Source: Flavobacterium alvei | GTDB taxonomy: Bacteria; Bacteroidota; Bacteroidia; Flavobacteriales; Flavobacteriaceae | Length of the DNA: 64,000 nt | Assembly (NCBI RefSeq): GCF_002920895.1 | Contig: NZ_PQVG01000010.1 | Location: 1-64,000, forward strand | Direction of reading: 5' to 3' | Part shown: positions 41,720 through 50,495 of the stretch, in pieces | How positions within the stretch are numbered: position 1 is the stretch's first letter | Layout: each line of letters begins with the position of its first letter | The notes under the pieces: model-generated | What the model saw: the letters and a program-made list of their open reading frames with translations, nothing else | The model's database searches: none | Told to the model about the DNA's origin: nothing | Made by a program: the position numbers and the translations under genes

Positions 41720-41743
41720 AAAAGTTGATATTTATCAACTTTT
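41720..41743. promoter_or_regulatory. Perfect FNR box between Crp/Fnr gene and rhodanese lipoprotein gene
   Basis: AAAAGTTGATA and TATCAACTTTT form an uninterrupted 11+11 palindrome around TT, containing TTGATATTTATCAA. It is 37 bp upstream of the regulator start and 160 bp before the lipoprotein gene, so autoregulation and divergent control are likely. Confidence 0.75.
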
Positions 41744-41903
41744 GAAGTGATAAATATAAGCTAAAAAACTGTTTTATTCCATCATTCTTAGTAATTAATT
41801 TTTTTAAATATTTCGGAAATTTGAGTTGTTAAAACGCATCTGTTTTACGCAATGACCAAAATAACCAACAGTTTATTAATAATTAAACTAATTTCTAAGA
41901 ATC

Positions 41904-42932
41904 ATGAAAAAAAGAATTTCAATTTTATTAATAGCGGTAATCGTACCACTATTTGTAGTAACAAGTTGTAGAGAATACGAAGAAGCCAGCGTCGATGAAT
42001 ATGCTATTTTAACTAAGTATATGAAGGATACTGGAAAGGATTTTGCCAATGTAGTTGATGCCACTTGGGTAAAAGCTGCATCTGCCATAAACGTAAACGT
42101 TACAGACTATTCTGTTCCAGATTATTATGTAATGGACATTCGTTCTGCCGTAGATTTTGATAACGGGCATATAAAAGGAGCCGTAAATGTGCCTTTAGCA
42201 AATGTATTAACTGCTGCGCCTAATGCAGGAGCAAAACCTATTTTGGTAGTTTGTTACACCGGTCAAACAGCAGCACGCGCCGTAGCTTTTTTGAGATTGA
42301 GTGGTTATACATCCCATGTTTTAAAATGGGGAATGGCGGGATGGCATTCTGCTTTTCAAGCAAAATGGACTTCCAATACAGCACAATTAAACCATGCCAA
42401 TTGGGTTACAACAGGTACGCCAGCAGCGGTTTCTTCATTTAAATCTCCCGTTTTAACAACTGGAAAAACTACTGGAGCTGAAATCCTTCAAGCACGTATC
42501 GCCATCGCTTTGGCCAATACGGCTTGGACAGTTTCTAAAACCGATGTTTTGGCAAATCCAACTAATTATTTTATCAATAATAAATGGGCACAAGCGGATT
42601 GGGATACGTATGGTCACATCACAAGTGCCTACAGAATTGATGTAGCCGACGGGTTGACAATAGATGGATTGAACAAATTTAATCCTGCCGCAACAACATT
42701 AGTAACCTATTGTTACACAGGGCAAACCTCTTCGATTACTTCTGCTTGGTTGAATGTTGTAGGTTTTGATAATGCTAAAAGCTTAAGTTTTGGTGCCAAC
42801 GGAATTATTTGGGATACAATGAAAAATGGTTCGGTTGCCATTAGAAAATCGACTTGGCAAGGGGATTTAAGTGCTTGGAATAACAATTTTGGGTATTATA
42901 AAACCGATGGAACCTATGTTTCTCCTATTTAA
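41904..42932 (+). CDS. Lipoprotein with two active-type rhodanese domains
   Basis: 342 residues. The signal IAVIVPLFVVTSC is a lipobox. Two rhodanese domains follow (about 70-150 and 195-310), each with an intact loop: VVCYTGQTAARAVAFLRLSGY and VTYCYTGQTSSITSAWLNVVGF. Rhodaneses move sulfane sulfur from thiosulfate or polysulfide to an acceptor through a Cys persulfide. Being a lipoprotein it would act in the periplasm or at the outer membrane, where it could supply the DEGC-arm proteins. It is separated from the main operon by the divergent regulator. Confidence 0.85.
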   Translation: MKKRISILLIAVIVPLFVVTSCREYEEASVDEYAILTKYMKDTGKDFANVVDATWVKAASAINVNVTDYSVPDYYVMDIRSAVDFDNGHIKGAVNVPLANVLTAAPNAGAKPILVVCYTGQTAARAVAFLRLSGYTSHVLKWGMAGWHSAFQAKWTSNTAQLNHANWVTTGTPAAVSSFKSPVLTTGKTTGAEILQARIAIALANTAWTVSKTDVLANPTNYFINNKWAQADWDTYGHITSAYRIDVADGLTIDGLNKFNPAATTLVTYCYTGQTSSITSAWLNVVGFDNAKSLSFGANGIIWDTMKNGSVAIRKSTWQGDLSAWNNNFGYYKTDGTYVSPI

Positions 42933-43027
42933 TCTTAAAAACATTTAATCAAATAATCAAACCCAAAAATGTAATAGTCCTTGAAAATATTTTTCGAAAA
43001 TTATTACAACTAAATAAATACAGTATT

Positions 43028-44146
43028 ATGAAATCAATTAAAACAATACTATTTTTTGCAATAGCCTTTGCATTTCAAATGAGTTATTCACAAGGTTGCG
43101 AAAGTCCTGGAGAAGGAGATGGCATCAAATTATGGGGATTTATACAGCCTCAATACGAGCACACTTATACTGGTTTAAATGGAGATAGAACTTCGAGTTT
43201 GGACACGAATGGCTACTTTTTTAACCGAGCAAGGCTGGGCGTGATGGGAAATATTCCTTATGACTTTTCGTATTACTTCATTATGGAGTTTGCTCCTGCA
43301 GCTGGATTTGGAATCTGTGATGCCTATGTTTCTTATGATCGTTATGGCGAGTATTTTAAAGCAGCCGTGGGGCAATTTAAAAGTCCTTTTGGTGCGGAAC
43401 AAATACAAGGGTGTCATAAATTATATACTATTGACCGTTCCGAAGTGGTAAACCAATTGGCTGGACCTATCCGCGATATGGGTATAACTATCTTGGGAGG
43501 AACGGGAGATAAAATAAAAATGGGAGAAGGAGTTAAAAACGTAATCGGTTACCAATTTGCTATTATGAATGGTGAAGGTAGAGATATCATTGGAGATGAT
43601 ATTGAATACAAACCTTTAAACGATAATTATATGACTTATATTTCCAGATTAACATTTACACCAAGTAAATACGTCACTTTTGGAGGAAGTTATCAAACCG
43701 GAAAATTCGAGCCTGTTTCTACTACAGCAACGAAACCAGATTGCCGCACCAGATTAGGTTTTGATGCTTTAGTAAAATACAAAAATTTTACTTTACAAGG
43801 CGAATATATACAAGGAACTGACGAAGGTTCTTATACTACAGGAGGCGGTTGCGGAGGCGAAGTCACAACTTTAGAAGGCTCAGTAGACAGAAGCGGATAT
43901 TATTTTACTGCTTTATACAAAACAAAATGGAAATTGGAACCCGTATTGAAATACGAAACTTACGATCCTGATAATAGTATCAGTGGAAATACAGCAATAA
44001 GATGGACAACAGGGATAAATTATTTTTTCAACGAATGGACCAGATTGCAAGTAAACTATCAATACAATTATGCCGATGCTGCAATTCCTTACGGAACTCC
44101 ATACCAAGATGTTTTGCAAATTCAAATGCAAATCGTAATTAAATAA
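43028..44146 (+). CDS. Outer-membrane porin, phosphate-selective O/P type
   Basis: 372 residues with a Sec signal (ILFFAIAFAFQMSYSQ). The beginning IKLWGFIQPQYEHTY, then YFFNRARLGVMGNIPYDFSYYFIMEFAPA, and the repeated aromatic strands fit the porin O/P fold. In this context it may admit thiosulfate or another sulfur oxyanion, by inference. An inverted repeat TGTAATA/TATTACA (42970-43008) precedes the gene. Confidence 0.78.
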   Translation: MKSIKTILFFAIAFAFQMSYSQGCESPGEGDGIKLWGFIQPQYEHTYTGLNGDRTSSLDTNGYFFNRARLGVMGNIPYDFSYYFIMEFAPAAGFGICDAYVSYDRYGEYFKAAVGQFKSPFGAEQIQGCHKLYTIDRSEVVNQLAGPIRDMGITILGGTGDKIKMGEGVKNVIGYQFAIMNGEGRDIIGDDIEYKPLNDNYMTYISRLTFTPSKYVTFGGSYQTGKFEPVSTTATKPDCRTRLGFDALVKYKNFTLQGEYIQGTDEGSYTTGGGCGGEVTTLEGSVDRSGYYFTALYKTKWKLEPVLKYETYDPDNSISGNTAIRWTTGINYFFNEWTRLQVNYQYNYADAAIPYGTPYQDVLQIQMQIVIK

Positions 44147-44159
44147 CCCTAAAATTATG

Positions 44160-44197
44160 ATGTGAGTATTATAAGCTAATAGTACTCACATTTTTTT
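44160..44197 (+). terminator. Terminator of the porin gene
   Basis: ATGTGAGTA (44160-44168) pairs perfectly with TACTCACAT (44183-44191), then T residues. Confidence 0.85.
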
Positions 44198-44218
44198 AAA
44201 CTCAAAAAATAAAATGCT

Positions 44219-45088
44219 ATGAATGCAACAAAATTATTCAGGTTCTTAATGATAACTATTTTATTTGTAAGCAACGCTTTTGCCCAAGACCTGATTACAG
44301 CCAAAGAATTTATCGCTCTACAAAAAGAAAAACCCAATTTGGTAGTTGTTGATGCCAGCAAAGACAAATTATATGATCAATCACATATCGAAGGCGCAAT
44401 TAATATTCCTTATGTTATCCTCAATGAAAAAGACCCAAAAATTGATGGATCGATGTTACCTTTAGAAGAGGTTGCCAAAATTTTAGGAAATAAAGGTATT
44501 TCTAACGAAGATACTATCGTGGTTTATGACGAAGGAACTCAGAAATACGCAACTTTGGTGTATTGGATTTTTAAATATTTAGGTGCCAAAGACGTCAAAG
44601 TTTTACACAAAGAAATGAATGCCTTCAGAGATGCGCGAGTAAAATTAACCTCAGAAGTGTCAACGGTAAAAGCAAAAACGTTTACTGTGAATTTGGTTCC
44701 CGAAATCAATGCCGATGCAGCTTATGTTGAATCAGCTATTGGAAATGCTAATGTCGTGATTATTGACGCCCGCACGCCAGATGAATTCAATGGTGTGAGG
44801 AACGAAAAAAGCACCTATAGTAATGGACACATAAAAGGAGCGATTAATATTCCTTACGAAAGTTTGGTCAAAACAGGTACGAATGTTTTTATTTCTCCAG
44901 ATGAGTTTAAAAAATTAGCAGGAATTGAACTTTCTCCCGAGAAAACGTATTTGCTTTATTGCAAAACAGGTATAAAAGGAGCTACACTTTATACGTATAT
45001 GACCAATGTTTTGGGGTTAAAAAACGTTAAAAATTACAAAGGAGCTTATGCCGAATGGGATTATCTTGGAAAACTTAGTATGAAATAA
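44219..45088 (+). CDS. Exported tandem-rhodanese sulfurtransferase (thiosulfate sulfurtransferase type)
   Basis: 289 residues with a Sec signal (FLMITILFVSNAFAQ), so periplasmic. The tandem arrangement is that of thiosulfate/mercaptopyruvate sulfurtransferases: a first, inactive domain (loop IVVYDEGTQKYAT) and a second, active domain (loop YLLYCKTGIKGATLY). The CK-x-G-I-K loop is closest to thiosulfate-specific enzymes. It closes the sulfur island. Confidence 0.88.
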   Translation: MNATKLFRFLMITILFVSNAFAQDLITAKEFIALQKEKPNLVVVDASKDKLYDQSHIEGAINIPYVILNEKDPKIDGSMLPLEEVAKILGNKGISNEDTIVVYDEGTQKYATLVYWIFKYLGAKDVKVLHKEMNAFRDARVKLTSEVSTVKAKTFTVNLVPEINADAAYVESAIGNANVVIIDARTPDEFNGVRNEKSTYSNGHIKGAINIPYESLVKTGTNVFISPDEFKKLAGIELSPEKTYLLYCKTGIKGATLYTYMTNVLGLKNVKNYKGAYAEWDYLGKLSMK

Positions 45089-45128
45089 AATGCTTAGTTG
45101 ATTTAATATTTTTTGTTATTTGTTGTTG

Positions 45129-45205
45129 CCACGAATTATATAAATTCTCACAAATTATTTTAGAAATTAACTAATCTATGAAATGTGAATTTATTTAATT
45201 CGTGG
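45129..45205. repeat. Long inverted repeat, CCACGAATT type
   Basis: CCACGAATTATATAAATTC (45129-45147) faces GAATTTATTTAATTCGTGG (45187-45205), with one mismatch. It belongs with the elements at 5664, 17350 and 22590. The rest of the gap 45089-45418 holds a short GCCTA/TAGGC hairpin (45380-45394) near moaA and no gene. Confidence 0.72.
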
Positions 45206-45418
45206 TTTTTTTAGAGTTGAGTAGGTTGAAATTGTCAAATAGTTGAACCGAAGAATACTTTTGATGCAATTTGGTAAAAATCAGCTAAAAATAGCCTAAA
45301 TTATAGCAATACTCCTTAAGAATTTAAATATAAAAGCTTAAATTTGGAATCGAAATATTTCACGTGCAATTGTTGCGAAGCCTAACAAATAGGCAAGAAA
45401 ACAGAAAAATAATTAATT

Positions 45419-46399
45419 ATGTTGAAAGATAATTTTGGAAGAGCGCACGATTACCTTCGTATTTCGCTTACCGATGTTTGTAATTTCAGATGTCAGTATT
45501 GCATTCCAGACGAAAATACCTCTTTTATGCCTTCTTCAAAGTTGATGACGGTGAATGAAATAGATGCTATCGCCCGAGAATTTGTGAAATTGGGGGTCAA
45601 AAAAATACGTCTTACAGGTGGAGAACCTTTGGTTAGAAAAGATGTTGCCGAAATTTTGTTGGCACTTTCAAAATATCCAATAGAACTCACTTTAACCACC
45701 AACGGTCAGCGAACAAACGAGTTTATTGACGTTTTTAAAAAAGCGGGAATAAAATCCATTAATGTAAGTTTGGATACACTCGATAAAAACCAATTTTTTA
45801 GTATTACCAAACGCAATGTTTTCGATAAAGTTTGGAACAATATTCAGCAACTTATTGATGAAGGATTTCACGTAAAAGTCAATACGGTTGTGATGCGTGA
45901 TTTTAATGATACCGAAATTATCGATTTTATTGAATGGACCAAAAAACAGCCCGTTCACGTTCGTTTTATTGAGTTTATGCCTTTTGATAAAAACCAATGG
46001 AACACCCAAAAAGTCTTTAGTTATCAGGAAATTATAGATGTTGCTGCCACAAAATACAGTTTCCTCCGAATGAAAGATGGTGTGAATGAAACCGCCAAAA
46101 AATTCAAACCTTTTGGTCACGAAGGCACTTTTGCGGTTATCAGTACAATGAGCGCACCGTTTTGTAGCAATTGCAATCGAATGCGACTCACAGCCGATGG
46201 TAAAATGAAAAATTGTTTGTTCTCAAAAGGAGAAGCCGATATTTTGACAGCCTTTCGAAATTCAGAAGACATTGTTCCAATAATCAAACAATGTGTAGCA
46301 AGCAAAGCAGAAGCGTTAGGAGGACAATTTCAAGGCGATTACAAAAATATTGATGCCACAAAAATTGACAATAGAAGTATGATAAACATAGGAGGATAA
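45419..46399 (+). CDS. moaA: GTP 3',8-cyclase (molybdenum cofactor step 1)
   Basis: 326 residues, radical-SAM enzyme that rearranges GTP in the first cofactor step. The SAM cluster is CNFRCQYCIP, the second [4Fe-4S] site is CSNCNRMRLTADGKMKNC, and the chain ends in the conserved GG needed for activity. The RLTGGEPLVRKD motif binds SAM. It is the first gene of the cofactor operon. Confidence 0.97.
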   Translation: MLKDNFGRAHDYLRISLTDVCNFRCQYCIPDENTSFMPSSKLMTVNEIDAIAREFVKLGVKKIRLTGGEPLVRKDVAEILLALSKYPIELTLTTNGQRTNEFIDVFKKAGIKSINVSLDTLDKNQFFSITKRNVFDKVWNNIQQLIDEGFHVKVNTVVMRDFNDTEIIDFIEWTKKQPVHVRFIEFMPFDKNQWNTQKVFSYQEIIDVAATKYSFLRMKDGVNETAKKFKPFGHEGTFAVISTMSAPFCSNCNRMRLTADGKMKNCLFSKGEADILTAFRNSEDIVPIIKQCVASKAEALGGQFQGDYKNIDATKIDNRSMINIGG

Positions 46400-46417
46400 C
46401 CCCTTTTTTTTGAATAG

Positions 46418-46441
46418 CGTTATGCTAATTTTGGCATAACG
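46418..46441 (+). promoter_or_regulatory. ModE-like palindrome before moeA
   Basis: CGTTATGC (46418-46425) and GCATAACG (46434-46441) are perfect 8-bp arms 16 bp before the moeA ATG. E. coli ModE sites carry CGTTATAT/ATATAACG arms with a similar interval. A ModE-like HTH gene lies two genes on. There is no T run, so it is not a terminator. Confidence 0.5.
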
Positions 46442-46456
46442 AAATAAAATATAAAT

Positions 46457-47632
46457 ATGATAAATGTACAAGAAGCTAGACAGTTAATTGATGAAAATTG
46501 CTGTTCTTTAAGAGTAGAGACTTTAACTTTATTAGAAGCAAACGGAAGCATTTTGGCTGAACCTATTTATGCCGCAATAGACACACCGCCTTTTCATCAA
46601 TCGGCGATGGATGGTTATGCTTTTTCTTATGAAAATTGGGATAAAAAAAGTAATTTAACTCTTGTTGGCGAAATTCAAACAGGCAATTTTTCGAACACCG
46701 TTTTGAAAGCCAATGAGGCGGTACGAATTTATACAGGAGCACCAATTCCTCCTGGAACTGACACGGTTGTAATGCAAGAAAAAATCAGTCGAGACGGAAA
46801 TACAATTCAAATTCTGGATGATTTATTAGTAAAAGGAACAAACGTTCGCCCACAAGGCTCACAAACCCAAAAAGGAGAATTGGCGCTGCAAGAAAATCAA
46901 TTATTAACACCCGTTGCGATTTCTTTTTTAGCTGGAATTGGAGTTAATAAAGTGAAAGTTTTTTCAAAACCAACTGTTAGTATTATTGTAACAGGAAAAG
47001 AATTGGCTTCTGCAAACGACGAAATTACCGAAGGAAAAATTTTCGAATCCAATTCAATTGGTCTCATTGCAGCTTTGCAGCAATTAAGCATAAATCCTCT
47101 TTCGGTTGAAGTAGTTGACGATGTCGAAGAAGAAATTGAGCAAGCTATTTCGAATCAATTAAGTTCCGATATTTTAATTCTAACTGGGGGAGTTTCGGTG
47201 GGAGATTATGATTTGGTTCCCGCTTCATTAGAAAATTGTGGAGTGCAAAAAATATTTCATAAAATCAAACAAAAACCGGGTAAACCCTTTTATTTTGGGC
47301 GTTACAATCAAACCCTCGTGTTTGCTTTACCTGGAAATCCAGCAGCTGTAATGAGTTGTTTTTATGAATATGTGGTTCAGGCTATTAGCAGTTTTACGAA
47401 GAAAGAATATTTTAATAAAATGGCATTTCCTTTGGCAGAAGATTTTAATAAAAAAGCAGGTCTAACCTTTTTTCTAAAAGGAAAAATGGGTCAAAATGAG
47501 GTTACCGTTTTGAACAATCAAGAAAGTTACAAACTAAATTCCTTTGCAGTAGCCGATTGTTTAATTGAATTTGAAGAAGATAAAGAAAATTTCAAAAAAG
47601 GTGATTTGGTCAACGTTAGAATGATTTTATAA
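46457..47632 (+). CDS. moeA: Molybdopterin molybdotransferase
   Basis: 391 residues. MoeA inserts molybdate into adenylylated molybdopterin. Motifs: FHQSAMDGYAF, IYTGAPIPPGTDTVVMQE, ILTGGVSVGDYDLV (MPT-binding MoCF domain) and GKPFYFGRYNQTLVFALPGNPAAVMSCF. All four domains are present at the usual length. Confidence 0.96.
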   Translation: MINVQEARQLIDENCCSLRVETLTLLEANGSILAEPIYAAIDTPPFHQSAMDGYAFSYENWDKKSNLTLVGEIQTGNFSNTVLKANEAVRIYTGAPIPPGTDTVVMQEKISRDGNTIQILDDLLVKGTNVRPQGSQTQKGELALQENQLLTPVAISFLAGIGVNKVKVFSKPTVSIIVTGKELASANDEITEGKIFESNSIGLIAALQQLSINPLSVEVVDDVEEEIEQAISNQLSSDILILTGGVSVGDYDLVPASLENCGVQKIFHKIKQKPGKPFYFGRYNQTLVFALPGNPAAVMSCFYEYVVQAISSFTKKEYFNKMAFPLAEDFNKKAGLTFFLKGKMGQNEVTVLNNQESYKLNSFAVADCLIEFEEDKENFKKGDLVNVRMIL

Positions 47633-47653
47633 ACAGATTAATTCCTAAAAACT

Positions 47654-47986
47654 ATGAAAAATTTAATAATCAAAGGACATCTTTCGATAGAAAACAGTAA
47701 AGGACATTTGATGGGTTCTGGTAAGAAACAATTGCTCGAAAAAATCAAAGAAACAGGCTCAATAAAAGCTGCTGCAACTGAAATGAAAATTTCCTATCGA
47801 CACGCTTGGGAAATGATTAAAAAAATGAACGCTACTTCAGACGTACCTCTTGTTATAAAAAACACGGGAGGATCCAGTGGTGGCGGTTCTGTTGTTACAA
47901 AAGAGGGCGAAGAATTGATAGCTTGCTACATCAAATTGAATGTTGCTTTCGAAGAATTTAAGGAGCAAATTTGCAAAACGATTTAG
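47654..47986 (+). CDS. ModE-type N-terminal HTH regulator without molybdate domain
   Basis: 110 residues matching only the DNA-binding part of ModE: KKQLLEKIKETGSIKAAATEMKISYRHAWEMIKKMN followed by the wing (TGGSSGGGSVVTKEGEELI). The molybdate-binding Mop/TOBE domains are missing, so molybdate sensing, if any, needs a partner. It lies within the cofactor operon, and a ModE-like palindrome lies upstream of moeA. Confidence 0.85.
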   Translation: MKNLIIKGHLSIENSKGHLMGSGKKQLLEKIKETGSIKAAATEMKISYRHAWEMIKKMNATSDVPLVIKNTGGSSGGGSVVTKEGEELIACYIKLNVAFEEFKEQICKTI

Positions 47987-47995
47987 TTTTTTGTT

Positions 47996-48577
47996 ATGAA
48001 CAGTAAAATGAAAAACGGATATATTTTGGCAGGTGGAAAAAGTTCTAGAATGGGTGCTGACAAAGGTTTGCTTCTGTTTGAAGGAAAAGCAATGATTGAG
48101 TATGTAATCAATCAAATGCTGCCTGTTTTTGACAATTTGGTTATTGTTTCTAATAATCCCGAGTACGAAAAATTTGGTCTGGAAGTAATTCCTGATTTGA
48201 TCAAAAATATTGGACCAGCTGGCGGAATTTACACTGCATTACATCATTCGAATGCAAAGCTGAATTTTATTGTGAGTTGTGATATGCCTTTTGTAACGCA
48301 AGAAGCAATTGAATTTGTTGTCAATAACACCAATGAATCGCAAATTGTTTTAATAGAAAATAAAGGAAGAATAGAGCCTTTGTTTGGAGTATATTCTAAA
48401 GAATGTGAAGAGAATTGGTTGCAACTTATCGAACAAAAAATAATTAAATTACAAGATATGGTTTTGCAATTTAAATTGAAGACCATTCCAATTGAAAATA
48501 AAGAAATCTTTGCAGCCTCTTTTTTCAAAAACATCAACACCCAAGAAGATTTTAATAACGCATTAAATCTATTATAA
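47996..48577 (+). CDS. mobA: Molybdenum cofactor guanylyltransferase
   Basis: 193 residues. The nucleotidyltransferase signature GYILAGGKSSRMGADKGLLLFEGKAMIEY and the VSCDMPFVTQEAI metal site identify MobA, which adds GMP to the cofactor for bis-MGD enzymes. Both molybdoenzymes in the window are of the bis-MGD type, so the gene fits. It lies 9 bp after the ModE-like gene. Confidence 0.92.
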   Translation: MNSKMKNGYILAGGKSSRMGADKGLLLFEGKAMIEYVINQMLPVFDNLVIVSNNPEYEKFGLEVIPDLIKNIGPAGGIYTALHHSNAKLNFIVSCDMPFVTQEAIEFVVNNTNESQIVLIENKGRIEPLFGVYSKECEENWLQLIEQKIIKLQDMVLQFKLKTIPIENKEIFAASFFKNINTQEDFNNALNLL

Positions 48578-48578
48578 A

Positions 48579-48812
48579 ATGGAAATTAATTTACTAGCAT
48601 TTGGTCAAATAGTTGAAATTACAGGTAAATCTGCGTGGAAAATGGCAGGAATAAAAGACACAAATGCTTTGATACAGGATTTAGAAAAGCAATTTCCCCA
48701 TTTGGTCAAAACAAATTATTCGATTGCTGTAAACAAAAAAGTGATTCAAGAGAATACAGCAATCAATGAAAATGATACGATAGCTTTACTTCCTCCATTT
48801 TCTGGCGGTTGA
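48579..48812 (+). CDS. moaD: Molybdopterin synthase sulfur carrier subunit
   Basis: 77 residues, beta-grasp fold, ending LPPFSGG. The C-terminal GG becomes a thiocarboxylate that donates sulfur. It starts 1 bp after the mobA stop. Confidence 0.94.
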   Translation: MEINLLAFGQIVEITGKSAWKMAGIKDTNALIQDLEKQFPHLVKTNYSIAVNKKVIQENTAINENDTIALLPPFSGG

Positions 48813-48853
48813 AAGGAGATTAAACTATCGAAACTTTACCAATAAATTTAAAT

Positions 48854-49966
48854 ATGAATTCAAAACCTAATAACCGATACCAAAGACAAATTCAGCTCAA
48901 AGAAATTGGGCAAGAAGGTCAGGACAAAATAACACAAGCAAAAGTGCTGATTATTGGCGCAGGCGGTTTGGGATGTCCAGCTTTGCAATACCTTGCTGCT
49001 GCTGGCGTAGGAACGATTGGTATTGTCGATTTTGATGTTGTTGAATTATCAAATTTGCAACGTCAAATTCTTTATAATTTGGATGACATTGGCAAACCCA
49101 AAGCAACAACTGCCGCTGGAAAAATAAAAGCACTCAATCTTGAGATTCAAATTGAGACTTACAATTTACAAATCACCAATAAAAATGCGCTTGAAATTCT
49201 AGAAAATTATGATTTAATTATTGATGGTACCGATAATTTTGCCACACGTTATCTCATAAATGATGCTTGTGTTATTCTCGACAAGCCTTTGATTTATGGA
49301 GCAGTTTTGCGTTTTGAAGGTCAAATTGGCGTTTTTAATTACAGCAATTTTGAAACCAATATTAAAACTAATTATCGTGATTTATTTCCAAAACCACCCA
49401 ATTTAGATTCTGCGATTTCTTGCAATGATGTTGGTGTTTTGGGAGTAATTCCAGGAATTATTGGAACTATGCAAGCCACCGAAGCTCTGAAAATTATTTG
49501 TGGTATTGGAAAACCATTAGCTAATAAAATAGTTTCCTATAATGTTCTAGAAAATTCATTTTATGATTTTGAAATTGCTGCAAATGAAAACTCAAACAGT
49601 GATTTTCCAAAAAATAAAGCTGAGTTTTTAGCTTTCAATTACGAATGGTTTTGCAATGCCAATTTGGATGTCGAAACGATTTCAATCGAAGAATTTGATA
49701 CTATTCGAAAGCAAGAAACAATCACAATAATTGATGTTCGAGAAATAGGGGAATTGCCAGTTGTTGATGAGTTTGCATTTTTACACATTCCATTGTCTGA
49801 ATTGGAAAAAACACTTTCGACCCTTTCGACAGAAAATATAATTGTAGTCTATTGCAAATCGGGTCAACGGAGTGCCAAAGCAGTACAATTATTAAAAGAA
49901 AAATTCCCTAATAGTCAATCCTTTAGTTTAAAAGGAGGAATTGAAGCTTGGAAAAATATAAATTAA
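48854..49966 (+). CDS. moeB: MoeB-type adenylyltransferase fused to rhodanese
   Basis: 370 residues. Residues 1-245 are the ThiF/MoeB fold (LIIGAGGLGCPALQYLAAAGVGTIGIVDFDVVELSNLQRQ; DGTDNFATRYLINDAC), which adenylates the MoaD C-terminus. Residues about 275-370 form a rhodanese domain with active loop VVYCKSGQRSAKAVQLL, which can supply the sulfur. The zinc CxxC pairs of E. coli MoeB are not visible; SCNDVGVLG is in their place. Confidence 0.93.
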   Translation: MNSKPNNRYQRQIQLKEIGQEGQDKITQAKVLIIGAGGLGCPALQYLAAAGVGTIGIVDFDVVELSNLQRQILYNLDDIGKPKATTAAGKIKALNLEIQIETYNLQITNKNALEILENYDLIIDGTDNFATRYLINDACVILDKPLIYGAVLRFEGQIGVFNYSNFETNIKTNYRDLFPKPPNLDSAISCNDVGVLGVIPGIIGTMQATEALKIICGIGKPLANKIVSYNVLENSFYDFEIAANENSNSDFPKNKAEFLAFNYEWFCNANLDVETISIEEFDTIRKQETITIIDVREIGELPVVDEFAFLHIPLSELEKTLSTLSTENIIVVYCKSGQRSAKAVQLLKEKFPNSQSFSLKGGIEAWKNIN

Positions 49967-49978
49967 AAAACATTTAAA

Positions 49979-50425
49979 ATGAAAGAGAAAAAAAAGCACA
50001 ACGTGTTTGTTGATGGACCAATAAGTCCAGAATTCATTGCCAATAGCATTGCCAAACACAGTACAAAAACCGAAATTGGTGCACACGATATTTTTTTGGG
50101 ACAAGTTCGAAAAGATGAAATTGAAGGAAAAGATGTAGTTGCTATCAACTATGAAGCCTATCAAGAAATGGCCGACGAACTTTTTCACGAAATCCGAGAA
50201 GCTGCTTTTGTCAAATACAATTTGGTTTGTATGCACATTTATCACAGCCTTGGAGTGGTCAAAGCGGGCGAAATTTGTTTGTTTGTATTTGTTTCATCCA
50301 AGCATCGCAAAGAAGCTTTTGAAGCCTGTCAGGATATTGTAGAGCAAATAAAAGCAATGACACCTATTTGGGGAAAAGAATTATTTGAAGATGATTCTTT
50401 TGTCTGGAAAGAAAACCAAGTTTAA
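49979..50425 (+). CDS. moaE: Molybdopterin synthase catalytic subunit
   Basis: 148 residues. MoaE converts cPMP to molybdopterin using MoaD thiocarboxylate. Motifs: FLGQVRKDEIEGKDVVAINYEAYQEMAD, HIYHSLGVVKAGEICLFVFVSSKHRKEAF and the catalytic Lys in PIWGKELF. Normal length. Confidence 0.95.
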   Translation: MKEKKKHNVFVDGPISPEFIANSIAKHSTKTEIGAHDIFLGQVRKDEIEGKDVVAINYEAYQEMADELFHEIREAAFVKYNLVCMHIYHSLGVVKAGEICLFVFVSSKHRKEAFEACQDIVEQIKAMTPIWGKELFEDDSFVWKENQV

Positions 50426-50495
50426 AGGCAGATTTCAGAAGGCAGAAAGGAGAAGTCAAAATAACCCAAAACCTAAAATCCAATACCCAAAATGG
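50426..50495. repeat. Ten 7-bp repeats between moaE and moaCB
   Basis: Heptads start at the base after the moaE TAA: AGGCAGA, TTTCAGA, AGGCAGA, AAGGAGA, AGTCAAA, ATAACCC, AAAACCT, AAAATCC, AATACCC, AAAATGG; the last contains the moaCB ATG. The AAGGAGA unit lies too far upstream to be a usual ribosome site. Confidence 0.8.

Noticed and set aside
45300..45418. Molybdenum-cofactor riboswitch before moaA
   Set aside because: The leader lacks the GC-rich conserved segments I recall for that motif; only a small hairpin is seen.
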